A stretch of 64,000 nucleotides of DNA from Enterobacter_D sp963521185 (GTDB lineage: Bacteria > Pseudomonadota > Gammaproteobacteria > Enterobacterales > Enterobacteriaceae). The notes beneath the pieces are model-generated. The model had not been told where the DNA came from and made no database searches. It was given only the letters and a program-made list of their open reading frames with translations. Shown here in pieces: positions 34,981 to 43,372 of this stretch. Each line of letters begins with the position of its first letter. The first letter of the stretch is position 1. The DNA is taken from NCBI GenBank assembly GCA_963521185.1, contig CAUQTV010000005.1:248001-312000 (forward strand). Reading direction: 5' to 3'. Made by a program: the position numbers and the translations under genes.

Positions 34981-35796
34981 TCAGGAATTAATGTGTTCTT
35001 TGCAATACCGCCGTTTCCAGACGGCGGGGGTTAAGCCCGTGTGTTTACGAAAGATTTGCCGAAAGTAGCCTACGTCGCTAAAACCGCACAGGGCGGCAAT
35101 CTCTTTGAGCGACCGCGCGTCGCTGAGCAAAAACTTCTCCGCCGCCCGCACCCGCTGGCGGTGGAGCGCTTCGGTGATCGTCAGATGAAAGACGCGGCGA
35201 TACACCCGTCCCAGATAGTCGGCATTGCAGTGCAGCTCTTTGGCGAGCGTCGCTGTTGAGATGTGCAGGTGAAACTGCGTGCGGATCAGCTGCTGCGCTC
35301 GCCAGGCAAACGAAACGCCCTGATCCCCCGCCGCCTTTTCCGGCGGTTCCACCCGCGTGATTTGCTGCAAAATCAGCAGCAGAATAAATTCGAGTGCGGC
35401 GCTGCGTTCTAATTTTTCCTGCTCACTTAAGAATTGCCTGAACAAGGAAATAACATATTGCGGGTCACTCACCGGCGTATGCTGTGGCACGCTGAGCAAC
35501 GTCTGCCATGCTCCACGGTTATTCGTTTCTGTGACTTCAAAATGCAGCCAGTAAAACTTTAAATCCGCCGGAAAATCCGCCACGCCGACGTGCCTGCGCT
35601 GCGGCCATAATAATAAACTTTCCCCGGCGTTTACCGCAAAAATGCGATCGTCTTCCTGGATCGTCAGCGTCCCCTTTTCCACAAAAATCACTTCCCACGA
35701 CTGAAGTTTTCGCGCCGGATGACGCCCGATCCCCCGCGAGATAAACAATCCGCCGTTTTGTACTTTAATCGGAAGCGCTATGGATAATTCGAGCAT
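34981..35796 (-). CDS. AraC-family regulator of the arabinofuranoside locus
   Basis: 271 residues. N-terminal cupin sensor (about 25-120; SWEVIFVEKGTLTI, NAGESLLLWP). C-terminal double HTH (175-271; ISTATLAKELHCNADYLGRVYRRVF and LKEIAALCGFSDVGYFRQIFRKHTG). Divergent from the GPH transporter and GH127 genes, so most likely their sugar-responsive activator. Ends 4 bp from the stop of convergent sgbE. Confidence 0.88.
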   Translation of the reverse strand: MLELSIALPIKVQNGGLFISRGIGRHPARKLQSWEVIFVEKGTLTIQEDDRIFAVNAGESLLLWPQRRHVGVADFPADLKFYWLHFEVTETNNRGAWQTLLSVPQHTPVSDPQYVISLFRQFLSEQEKLERSAALEFILLLILQQITRVEPPEKAAGDQGVSFAWRAQQLIRTQFHLHISTATLAKELHCNADYLGRVYRRVFHLTITEALHRQRVRAAEKFLLSDARSLKEIAALCGFSDVGYFRQIFRKHTGLTPAVWKRRYCKEHINS

Positions 35797-36050
35797 GGAT
35801 ATTCACTTTCCTGTTTTTATCGCCCTGTTTTCACCGCTTACGAATTGATTATTAATGAAATAGTTTCTCTGCGCTCGATCGGCTTCACACTTTCTTCATC
35901 AGGTCGGAATCCTCACCTTTTTATACTTCTTCGTTGCCTTGTTGAGGGGCCGATTCCAGGCAAAATTAATCAGGTCATGACACATAACAATATTCCGCCG
36001 CGTTACGCGGACAACTGAAAAAGACATCTCCACTCTGCGAGGAGTTATCG

Positions 36051-37451
36051 ATGACCTCTACACCTCTTACCCCGACAGACGTTGCCCGGCACGCCATTGA
36101 CGATAAATTGTCGATACGTGAAAAAGTGGGCTACGGGCTGGGCGATGCTGGCGGGACCGTTATTACCTGTCTCATCATGAATTTTCTGACCTTTTTTTAT
36201 ACCGATATTTTCGGCCTTACGCCCGCGCTGGTCGGCACATTATTTATTGCCCTGCGCGTGTTTGATGCCGTTTCCGATCCGATAATGGGCGTGATTGCTG
36301 ACCGCACCCAAAGCCGCTGGGGGCGTTTTCGTCCGTGGCAGCTGTGGGTTGCCGTACCGATTGGCCTTATCGGCGTACTGACCTTCACCGTGCCGGACGC
36401 CAGCATGGGCGTCAAAATCGCCTGGGCGTTCGGCACCTATCTGCTGCTGTCCGTGGGCTACACGGCGATCAACGTGCCCTACTGCGCGCTGATCAACACC
36501 ATGACCACTCGGCACAATGAAGTGATCGCCTGCCAGTCCTGGCGCTTTGTGCTCTGCGGCGTGGCCGGTTTTCTGGTGTCGGTAGGACTCCCCTGGATGG
36601 TGGACGCGCTGGGCCAGGGCAACGCCGCCAAAGGGTATCAACTGGGCGTCGGCGTGCTGTGCGCCATCGCCGTGGTGATGTTTCTGTGCTGCTTCTTCTG
36701 GGTGCGCGAGCGCGTGCCGCTGGCGATGATGGGCAAATTTACCCTGCGCGAACACGTGGGTGGACTGCGCAAAAACGATCAGCTGATCCTGATGCTGGTG
36801 ATGTCTTTCCTGCTGATCAACGTCTTCAATATTCGCGGCGGCGGCTACATGTATTTCATCACCTACGTGCTGGGAGGCAGCACGGCGTATACGTCGCTGT
36901 TCTTCACGATGGTGACCTTCGCCTCGATTCTGGGCTCGGTGATCGTCAACCCGCTGACCCGGCGCATTGATGCGGTGAAACTCTACTACTACACCAATCT
37001 GGTGCTTGCCGCGCTGGCTGTCGGCATGTGGTTCCTGCCGGGCGGCCCAGCGTACCAAAGCCTGTGGCTGGCGGTGATCCTGGGGAACGGGGTGATTTTA
37101 GGCTTTACGCTGCCGCTGCACTTTTCGCTAATGGCCTTTGCCGACGACTACGGCGAGTGGAAAACCGGCGTGCGTTCGTCGGGCATGAACTTCGCTTTTA
37201 ACCTGTTTTTCATCAAGCTCGCCTGGGCCTCAAGCGCCGGGATCATCAGCCTGGTGTTTATCGCGGTGGCCTACCAGCCAGGCACGGGCAATCAGACGCC
37301 CGCCTCGCTACAGGGCATCACCGCCATGGAAACGCTGCTGCCTGCACTTTTCCACCTACTGCTGGCGCTGGCCGTGCGCGTTTGCAAACTGAATAACCCG
37401 ATGATGGCGCGCATTTCAACCGATCTGCGTCAGCGCCATGTTGCCTCCTGA
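36051..37451 (+). CDS. GPH-family glycoside/pentoside symporter
   Basis: 466 residues, twelve predicted membrane segments. Glycoside-pentoside-hexuronide:cation symporter family (MelB/XylP/YicJ): REKVGYGLGDAGGTVITCLI, DPIMGVIADRTQSRWGRFRPW, YTAINVPYCALI, DYGEWKTGVRSSG. Followed closely by the GH127 glycosidase, so it probably imports L-arabinofuranosides or short arabino-oligosaccharides. CGAGGAG precedes the start. The 254-bp gap to the divergent araC-type gene presumably holds the shared operator; I could not define it. Confidence 0.9.
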   Translation: MTSTPLTPTDVARHAIDDKLSIREKVGYGLGDAGGTVITCLIMNFLTFFYTDIFGLTPALVGTLFIALRVFDAVSDPIMGVIADRTQSRWGRFRPWQLWVAVPIGLIGVLTFTVPDASMGVKIAWAFGTYLLLSVGYTAINVPYCALINTMTTRHNEVIACQSWRFVLCGVAGFLVSVGLPWMVDALGQGNAAKGYQLGVGVLCAIAVVMFLCCFFWVRERVPLAMMGKFTLREHVGGLRKNDQLILMLVMSFLLINVFNIRGGGYMYFITYVLGGSTAYTSLFFTMVTFASILGSVIVNPLTRRIDAVKLYYYTNLVLAALAVGMWFLPGGPAYQSLWLAVILGNGVILGFTLPLHFSLMAFADDYGEWKTGVRSSGMNFAFNLFFIKLAWASSAGIISLVFIAVAYQPGTGNQTPASLQGITAMETLLPALFHLLLALAVRVCKLNNPMMARISTDLRQRHVAS

Positions 37452-37461
37452 GGAGAACAAA

Positions 37462-39417
37462 ATGACCGTGATGGAAACCGACCTGCACACGCTGAAAGTC
37501 AGCGATCCGTTCCTGGGGCAGTACCAGCAACTGGTGCGCGACGTGGTGATCCCCTACCAGTGGGATGCGCTAAACGACCGCATTGCCGAAGCCGATCCCA
37601 GCCATGCGATCGAAAACTTTCGCATCGCCGCCGGACTGTCGGAAGGGGAGTTTTACGGCATGGTGTTTCAGGACAGCGACGTGGCGAAGTGGCTGGAAGC
37701 GGTGGCGTGGTCGCTGTGCCAGAAACCCGATGCCGAGCTTGAGAAAACCGCCGATGAGGTGATTGCGCTCATTGCCGCCGCTCAGTGCGACGACGGCTAC
37801 CTGAACACGTATTTCACCGTCAAAGCGCCCGGTGAGCGCTGGACCAACCTTGCGGAATGCCATGAGCTGTACACCGCGGGCCACATGATTGAAGCCGCCG
37901 TCGCCTGGTTTCAGGCAACGGGAAAACGCACTCTGCTTGAGGTCGCTTGCCGTCTGGCGGACCAAATCGATAGCGTGTTTGGCCCCAACGACGATCAGTT
38001 GCAGGGCTATGACGGCCACCCGGAAATCGAGCTGGCGCTGATGCGACTTTTCGATGTGACGCAGGAGGCGCGCTATCGCAATCTGGTGAACTACTTTGTT
38101 GAACAGCGCGGAGCGCAGCCGCATTTTTATGACGTTGAGTTTGAAAAACGCGGCGGCACCTGGCACTGGCCGAATCACGGTACGGCGTGGATGGTGAAAG
38201 ATAAGCCCTACAGCCAGGCGCACCTGCCGCTGTCAGAGCAGCAAACGGCCATCGGCCATGCGGTGAGGTTTGTCTACCTGATGACCGGCGTCGCGCATCT
38301 GGCGCGCCTTTCAAACGATGACGCAAAGCGCCAGGACTGTTTGCGCCTGTGGCAAAACATGGCCCAGCGCCAGCTTTACATCACCGGCGGCATTGGTTCA
38401 CAAAGCCGGGGCGAGGCGTTTAGCAGCGATTACGATCTGCCGAACGACACCGTCTACGCCGAAAGCTGCGCCTCCATTGGGCTGATGATGTTTGCCCGCC
38501 GCATGCTGGAGATGGAAGGCGACAGCCAGTATGCCGACGTGATGGAGCGCGCGTTGTACAACACCGTGCTCGGCGGGATGGCCCTTGATGGCAAACACTT
38601 CTTCTACGTTAATCCGCTGGAGGTCCAGCCTGCCTCGCTCAAATTCAATCATATTTACGACCATATTCAGCCAGTTCGCCAGCGCTGGTTCGGTTGCGCC
38701 TGTTGTCCACCGAATATCGCCCGCGTGCTGACCTCTTTAGGGCACTACATTTACACGCCCCATCAGGATGCGCTGTTTATCAATTTGTACGTTGGCAACA
38801 GCGTGGCGATCCCGGTGGGTCAGCAGACGCTGCGCCTGCGCATTTGCGGCAACTACCCGTGGCAGGAGCAGGTGGAGATCCGCATTGACTCCCCGCAGCC
38901 GGTTCTGCACACGCTGGCGCTGCGCCTGCCCGACTGGTGCCCGGATGCCCATGTGGCGCTCAACGGTGAAGCCGCCGTGGGGGAAGTGAAAAAAGGCTAT
39001 CTGCATATCCACCGCCGCTGGCACGAAGGCGATACGCTGACGCTGACGCTACCGATGCCCGTCCGCCGGGTTTACAGCAATTCGCGTGTGCGCCATCTGG
39101 CGGGGAAAGTGGCGGTGCAGCGCGGTCCGCTGGTCTACTGCCTTGAGCAGGCCGACAACGGCGAAGCGTTGCACAACGTCTGGCTGCCCAAAGAGAGCAC
39201 TTTTACCGCCTTTGAAGGTAAGGGGATTTTCGCGCACAAGGTGCTGATTCAGGCCGGCGGTTATAAGCAGACCGTCGCGCAGGCGGATCAACAACCGCTC
39301 TGGCACTATGACGCGTCTCCCGCCACGCGCGAGGCGCAGACCCTGACGTTTATTCCGTGGTTTAGCTGGGCCAATCGCGGCGAAGGGGAGATGCGCATTT
39401 GGGTCAATGAAGGCTAA
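37462..39417 (+). CDS. GH127 beta-L-arabinofuranosidase
   Basis: 651 residues, no signal peptide (cytoplasmic). Family GH127 (HypBA1-like). In this numbering the key residues align with HypBA1: acid/base Glu318 (SRGEAF), zinc ligands Glu334 and Cys336 (YAESCA), Cys414 and Cys415 (GCACCPPN), Cys414 as nucleophile. The Glu-Glu spacing of 16 and the Glu-x-Cys pattern are the same as in the characterised enzyme. An (alpha/alpha)6 barrel followed by beta-sandwich domains. GAGGAG before 37462 decides the start; an earlier in-frame ATG lies inside the transporter gene. Releases L-arabinose from beta-linked arabinofuranosides. Confidence 0.9.
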   Translation: MTVMETDLHTLKVSDPFLGQYQQLVRDVVIPYQWDALNDRIAEADPSHAIENFRIAAGLSEGEFYGMVFQDSDVAKWLEAVAWSLCQKPDAELEKTADEVIALIAAAQCDDGYLNTYFTVKAPGERWTNLAECHELYTAGHMIEAAVAWFQATGKRTLLEVACRLADQIDSVFGPNDDQLQGYDGHPEIELALMRLFDVTQEARYRNLVNYFVEQRGAQPHFYDVEFEKRGGTWHWPNHGTAWMVKDKPYSQAHLPLSEQQTAIGHAVRFVYLMTGVAHLARLSNDDAKRQDCLRLWQNMAQRQLYITGGIGSQSRGEAFSSDYDLPNDTVYAESCASIGLMMFARRMLEMEGDSQYADVMERALYNTVLGGMALDGKHFFYVNPLEVQPASLKFNHIYDHIQPVRQRWFGCACCPPNIARVLTSLGHYIYTPHQDALFINLYVGNSVAIPVGQQTLRLRICGNYPWQEQVEIRIDSPQPVLHTLALRLPDWCPDAHVALNGEAAVGEVKKGYLHIHRRWHEGDTLTLTLPMPVRRVYSNSRVRHLAGKVAVQRGPLVYCLEQADNGEALHNVWLPKESTFTAFEGKGIFAHKVLIQAGGYKQTVAQADQQPLWHYDASPATREAQTLTFIPWFSWANRGEGEMRIWVNEG

Positions 39418-39423
39418 GATTTC

Positions 39424-39444
39424 GGCAGGCCGCCCCGGCCTGCC
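39424..39444 (+). terminator. Hairpin after the GH127 gene
   Basis: 8-bp stem GGCAGGCC / GGCCTGCC with a 5-nt loop, 6 nt past the stop codon. No clear T-run, so possibly a weak terminator. Confidence 0.5.
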
Positions 39445-39518
39445 ACCTTAATTCAGGTGAATGGAAAACCCCAAACGGATCGCGCATACTCCGGTCATCA
39501 ATGACTGGGGAGACCATT

Positions 39519-39830
39519 ATGAGCAAGGAAGTAACATCCAACATTGCAGTTAAACGCGTCAAAGCCAGCAGCATTTATCGCCTGCTGCTGATTGGCTTAG
39601 GCGTGCCGTTTGGTTTGATGAGCGTGCTGTTTAGCCTGCTGGCCTGCTTTGGTTACGATACCGTCGCCTGGAACGATAAGCACATTCATGGCCTGCTGGC
39701 GCTGCCTGTTGGCCTCTTCTCTGGCCTGATGATGACGGTCATTTTTACCGCACTCCTTGGCACAATTTGCTGCCTGGGCTTGTGGATCTACAGCCGCTTT
39801 CGCCCGCTTGAAATCCGCGTTATCGAATAA
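39519..39830 (+). CDS. Small two-span membrane protein, unknown function
   Basis: 103 residues. A basic N-terminus (KEVTSNIAVKRVKAS), a hydrophobic segment at about 20-46 (LLLIGLGVPFGLMSVLFSLLA), a short polar loop with Trp/His, and a second segment at about 62-90 (LPVGLFSGLMMTVIFTALLG), then a basic tail. GGGGAG lies 7-8 nt before the ATG at 39519. I do not recognise the family. It stands alone between the arabinofuranosidase operon and a REP element. Confidence 0.75.
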   Translation: MSKEVTSNIAVKRVKASSIYRLLLIGLGVPFGLMSVLFSLLACFGYDTVAWNDKHIHGLLALPVGLFSGLMMTVIFTALLGTICCLGLWIYSRFRPLEIRVIE

Positions 39831-39836
39831 GCCCCC

Positions 39837-39863
39837 CGCCCGGTGGCGCAAGCTTACCGGGCC
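39837..39863. repeat. REP element
   Basis: CGCCCGGTGGCGCAAGC TTACCGGGCC, a standard REP palindrome between convergent genes. A second copy with the same core is at 40425-40452. Confidence 0.75.
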
Positions 39864-39869
39864 TGGAGG

Positions 39870-40280
39870 TTAACGGCCAGGCAACACCCGCCGTGCGGCC
39901 TCGGCCAGAAATGCGCTACGGTTGCTAAAACCAGGATGATCGCGAACAAAACTGTCAATTTTGCTCAGCAGGCGCTTTGGCAACGTAATATTGATGCGCT
40001 CAGCCCTACCATCAAATTGATTCATATTGATATCTACGAGCAGCCACTGCCCGCCAACAAAGTCAGCAGGATGACGTTCAAGGTGCAGTTCCACCATCGT
40101 TGCACCTGGGATTTCCTCGCTCATTTCGCAAAGCTGTTCAAAATGCGCCGTTAACGCGTTTCTTGCATCCTGAAAGGCCCCATCGAGTGAATCACCAGCA
40201 AAAAAACACCCTGGAACATCGGGAAAAAAGCCGCTCGCACTGCCGTCAGAATCAGCATGAATATAGGCTGGATAAAACAT
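39870..40280 (-). CDS. hicB: HicB-family antitoxin, apparently solitary
   Basis: 136 residues. N-terminal HicB partial-RNase-H fold (YPAYIHADSDGSASGFFPDVPGCFFAGDSL). C-terminal ribbon-helix-helix DNA-binding region (INITLPKRLLSKIDSFVRDHPGFSNRSAFLAEA). HicB neutralises the mRNA-cleaving toxin HicA and represses its operon. A hicA gene would be expected just upstream, but only a scrap resembling its C-terminus is there. AGGAGAGG precedes the ATG. Confidence 0.88.
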   Translation of the reverse strand: MFYPAYIHADSDGSASGFFPDVPGCFFAGDSLDGAFQDARNALTAHFEQLCEMSEEIPGATMVELHLERHPADFVGGQWLLVDINMNQFDGRAERINITLPKRLLSKIDSFVRDHPGFSNRSAFLAEAARRVLPGR

Positions 40281-40296
40281 AACCTCTCCTGATAGA

Positions 40297-40341
40297 TCAC
40301 TTTTTAATACCTGCCTGACGCCATATCTGCGCCCTTGCCCT
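40297..40341 (-). pseudogene. Possible remnant of hicA C-terminus
   Basis: Fourteen codons in one frame (RARAQIWRQAGIKK then stop) just ahead of hicB resemble the usual HicA ending (GTLxxIxRQAGxK). The rest of hicA is missing, replaced by a promoter-like sequence and a REP element. Short, so uncertain. Confidence 0.35.
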
Positions 40342-40356
40342 TAACCGAACATACAC

Positions 40357-40386
40357 ATTATACACACATATAAATCTGTTGCTCAA
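40357..40386 (-). promoter_or_regulatory. Promoter of hicB
   Basis: Minus-strand -35 TTGAGC (40381-40386), 18-bp spacer, perfect -10 TATAAT (40357-40362), about 75 bp upstream of hicB. The 356-bp gap between hicB and the ROK kinase otherwise holds only the hicA scrap and a REP element. Confidence 0.6.
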
Positions 40387-40424
40387 TCTCAACACAGTGC
40401 CGCCAAAATTGCGGTTTGAGCCTC

Positions 40425-40500
40425 CGCCCGGTGGCGCAAGCTTACCGGGCCTACGCGTAGGCTGGGCAAACGCAGTGCCGCCCGGCATAACAGTATTCAC
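40425..40500. repeat. REP/BIME element
   Basis: CCGCCCGGTGGCGCAAGC TTACCGGGCCTACG followed by an inverted partner GCAGTGCCGCCCGGC: a pair of REP units forming a BIME. Confidence 0.7.
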
Positions 40501-40636
40501 AGCACCCACCCGCCCGGCGCGCGGCATAACGGTATCAACGGGATGGGGTTTGCTGGCGTGCATTACCTTACTTTACGTTTTCCCGGCTGGCTTACGCCAT
40601 ACTTAGGCGTAAGTGGTCATCAAAGGAAACGATCCT

Positions 40637-41515
40637 ATGCAGCATTTTATTGGTTTTGATGTGGGTGGAACGCACATCAAACACGGCGTGATTGATGAAA
40701 ACGGTGAGGAGCTTTGCACCGATCAATACGATACGCCTGAGGATACCCAGAGCTTTAAGCAGCAGTGGAAAGCGGTGGTGGAGGCTTATCAACGCGAGCA
40801 TGAGATCACCGCCATTGGCGTGAGCTTTCCGGGCTATATCAACATCCATACCGGCGTGGCCGACAAAGCGGGTTCGCTGGCCTATATGGATGGCATGAAC
40901 TTACAGGAACTGTTTGCCTCGCTGACCGATTTACCGGTGGTGGTGGAGAACGATGCTAACTGCGCCGCGCTCGGTGAACGCTGGCGGGGGGCGGGTCAGG
41001 ACTTTGACAGTTTTATCTGCCTGACCGTCGGCACCGGCATTGGCGGCGGTATTGTACTGGGCGGCGAGCTGTTTCGCGGTGCGCACTTTCGCGCCGGAGA
41101 GTTCGGTGTGATGCCGGTGGGCAATCACGGCGAGTCGATGCATGAGGTGGCTTCCGCCAGCGGGTTGATGAAAGCCTGCCGCCAGGCGCTGGCGCTCTCC
41201 GCCGACGAAATGCCGCACGGCAAAGAGATATTCGAGCGCATGGACAGCGACGTGCACCTGCGCGAAGCGGTGAATGAGTGGGCGCTTTTTCTCTCGCGCG
41301 GCGTTTACAGCGTGATTTCGATGTTTGATCCGCAGGCGCTGCTGATTGGCGGCGGTTTAAGCGAGCAGGAAAAGCTCTATCAGCTACTCGATAAACACCT
41401 ACAGACCTTTGAGATGTGGGAGGCGCTGAGCGTGCCGATCCACCCGTGCAAATTAGGCAACCAGGCGGGCCGGCTCGGTGCCGTGTGGCTGGCAAAACAG
41501 CACGCCACACGGTAA
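40637..41515 (+). CDS. ROK-family sugar kinase (BglK-like)
   Basis: 292 residues. ATP-binding DVGGTHIK (8-15), catalytic ENDANCAALGERWRGAG, phosphate motif LTVGTGIGGGIV and FRAGEFG. The zinc-binding CxCGxxGC motif of typical ROK glucokinases and repressors is absent, as in beta-glucoside kinase BglK of Klebsiella, so a beta-glucoside or other phosphotransferase-independent sugar substrate is possible. No HTH, so not a repressor. The start at 40637 is chosen because AAAGGA precedes it and HFIGFDVGGT is the normal N-terminus. Confidence 0.85.
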   Translation: MQHFIGFDVGGTHIKHGVIDENGEELCTDQYDTPEDTQSFKQQWKAVVEAYQREHEITAIGVSFPGYINIHTGVADKAGSLAYMDGMNLQELFASLTDLPVVVENDANCAALGERWRGAGQDFDSFICLTVGTGIGGGIVLGGELFRGAHFRAGEFGVMPVGNHGESMHEVASASGLMKACRQALALSADEMPHGKEIFERMDSDVHLREAVNEWALFLSRGVYSVISMFDPQALLIGGGLSEQEKLYQLLDKHLQTFEMWEALSVPIHPCKLGNQAGRLGAVWLAKQHATR

Positions 41516-41524
41516 ACATACGGC

Positions 41525-43372
41525 TTACTGCACGTCGGGAAACAGCAGCGCATCGCGTAGCAGATGATCGTTACCGCGTCGGCGGGTAAAGCCGATGCGG
41601 TCAAAATACTCAAGGATTTGAATTGCCAGCTTGCGCCCAACGCCGAGCTTATCGCGGAAATCTGCCGCGCAGGTGGAGCCGCGCGCCTGATCCAGCTCGC
41701 GGATCATGCTGGCAAACGCCACAATCCGATCGTTGCGGTAGTAGCGATCTTTCACGATCGCGGTGATAAGCCCCTGCTGCGCCGCCTGCCGTGTGACCGC
41801 GCGCATTAGCACTTCGTCGGCAGCGGTTTCTCGCGCCAAATCCCGCACCCACCACGGCTCGTCGCCAAACAGCGGCGCGGCTTTTTGCCAGATGATCGCC
41901 TGCTCCGGCGTGAATCCGGCCTTGTGATCGGGCAGATGCAGCCAGCCGTGGTGGCTGGCAATTTCGCCGCTCTCGCGCATCAACTCGATAAGCAGCAGCA
42001 CCAGCGCTTCGTCTTCCATCGGCAGCGCCATGCGCCGAAGACGCTCGCGGCCAGGGCCTGGCTCATCTTTATGCTGATCGTGATAGGTTGCCAGCGTGTC
42101 GAGCAGTTTGCGCTGCCAGCGCGCCGCCACCACCGCGCTCAGTACGTTTTCACCGGCCTGGATCAGCCCCGCCGGTTGGGTGAGGGTCTCAAGCCCGGCG
42201 GCATTGAGCTGGCGCGCCCAGCCAAACACCGGCAGCGACACCGCGCCGCGCGTCAGGTGCGATGCCAGCGCATGCGCGTCGTCCCCGGCGCTGGCCAGTT
42301 CAGCCAGCCAGCGCAGGTACTCTTCTTTGCGCTTGCCGCGACGCGGGGGATTGAGCGTGACCACGCGCGCGCCTGCAAGGGTGGTGCGGGCGGAAATATC
42401 GCGCAGAACCAGACGGTCGTTGTCGCACAGCCACAGCGGGCTGTCGAAGACCAGCTCGGCCAGCGTATCGGTCAGTAATGACACGCGTCCGGTGATGTGG
42501 CTGGCGGCGTGATGGATATGCAGCGGCTGCCACTGCGTCAGCGGCGTATGGGTTTCCAGCGCCACAATCACGCGCGACGACGGCTCAGGCGGTTGTTCTG
42601 ACAGCAGCCAGTCACCGCGCGTCAGATCCTCTTTTTGCGCGTCGCCCACAATATTGAGTGCGATGCGCTGACCGCCGTGCGCGTGATCGACCGGTTGATT
42701 CTGCGCATGCAAACCGCGCACGCGCATGGGTTTACCGGCACCGGTCAGCCACAGCGTATCGCCCACGCGCACATCACCGCTGAGCGCCGTTCCGGTCACC
42801 ACCAGCCCGGCCCCCTTCACGGTAAACGCCCGGTCGATAGCCAGACGAAAACGGTGATGGGCGAGGTGTTCGCGCTCGGGCAGGTGCAGCAGATGCTCGC
42901 GCAGCGCCGCGATGCCACGCTGCTCCGTGGCGGCGGTGACAAACAGGGTCGCCCCGCTGAAGCCATATTCCGCCAGCGTACTGTGCACCTGCGCGCGAAC
43001 TGCGTCGATGCGCGCCTCGTCCACGCGATCGGCTTTGGTCAGCGCCACGGTCAGCGTCGGCCTGCCGGTCAATTGCAAAATGGCGAGATGCTCACGGGTT
43101 TGCGCCATCACGCCGTCGTCGCACGCCACCACCAGCAGCGCATGATCGATACCGCCCACGCCCGCCAGCATATTGGCGAGAAACTTTTCATGGCCCGGCA
43201 CGTCGATAAAGCCCGGTACGCGACCGTCCGGCTGCGGCCAATAGGCATAACCGAGATCGATGGTCATGCCGCGCTTTTTCTCTTCCGGCAGCCTGTCGGC
43301 ATTCACGCCGGTAATGGCTTCCAGCAGGGTCGTTTTGCCGTGATCGACATGTCCGGCGGTGGCAATAATCAT
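41525..43372 (-). CDS. selB: Selenocysteine-specific elongation factor
   Basis: 615 residues (E. coli 614). EF-Tu-like GTPase N-terminus: GHVDHGKTT, MTIDLGYAY, DVPGHEKF and NTKAD-like LTKAD; then beta-barrel domains. The C-terminus has winged helices that bind the SECIS hairpin of selenoprotein mRNAs. Carries Sec-tRNA to UGA codons. Start overlaps the selA stop by ATGA, so coupled. Confidence 0.97.
   Translation of the reverse strand: MIIATAGHVDHGKTTLLEAITGVNADRLPEEKKRGMTIDLGYAYWPQPDGRVPGFIDVPGHEKFLANMLAGVGGIDHALLVVACDDGVMAQTREHLAILQLTGRPTLTVALTKADRVDEARIDAVRAQVHSTLAEYGFSGATLFVTAATEQRGIAALREHLLHLPEREHLAHHRFRLAIDRAFTVKGAGLVVTGTALSGDVRVGDTLWLTGAGKPMRVRGLHAQNQPVDHAHGGQRIALNIVGDAQKEDLTRGDWLLSEQPPEPSSRVIVALETHTPLTQWQPLHIHHAASHITGRVSLLTDTLAELVFDSPLWLCDNDRLVLRDISARTTLAGARVVTLNPPRRGKRKEEYLRWLAELASAGDDAHALASHLTRGAVSLPVFGWARQLNAAGLETLTQPAGLIQAGENVLSAVVAARWQRKLLDTLATYHDQHKDEPGPGRERLRRMALPMEDEALVLLLIELMRESGEIASHHGWLHLPDHKAGFTPEQAIIWQKAAPLFGDEPWWVRDLARETAADEVLMRAVTRQAAQQGLITAIVKDRYYRNDRIVAFASMIRELDQARGSTCAADFRDKLGVGRKLAIQILEYFDRIGFTRRRGNDHLLRDALLFPDVQ

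Noticed and set aside
40342..40563. Longer reading of the frame before hicB as a gene
   Set aside because: Most of it is REP sequence and the hicB promoter; only the last 14 codons look like a protein remnant.
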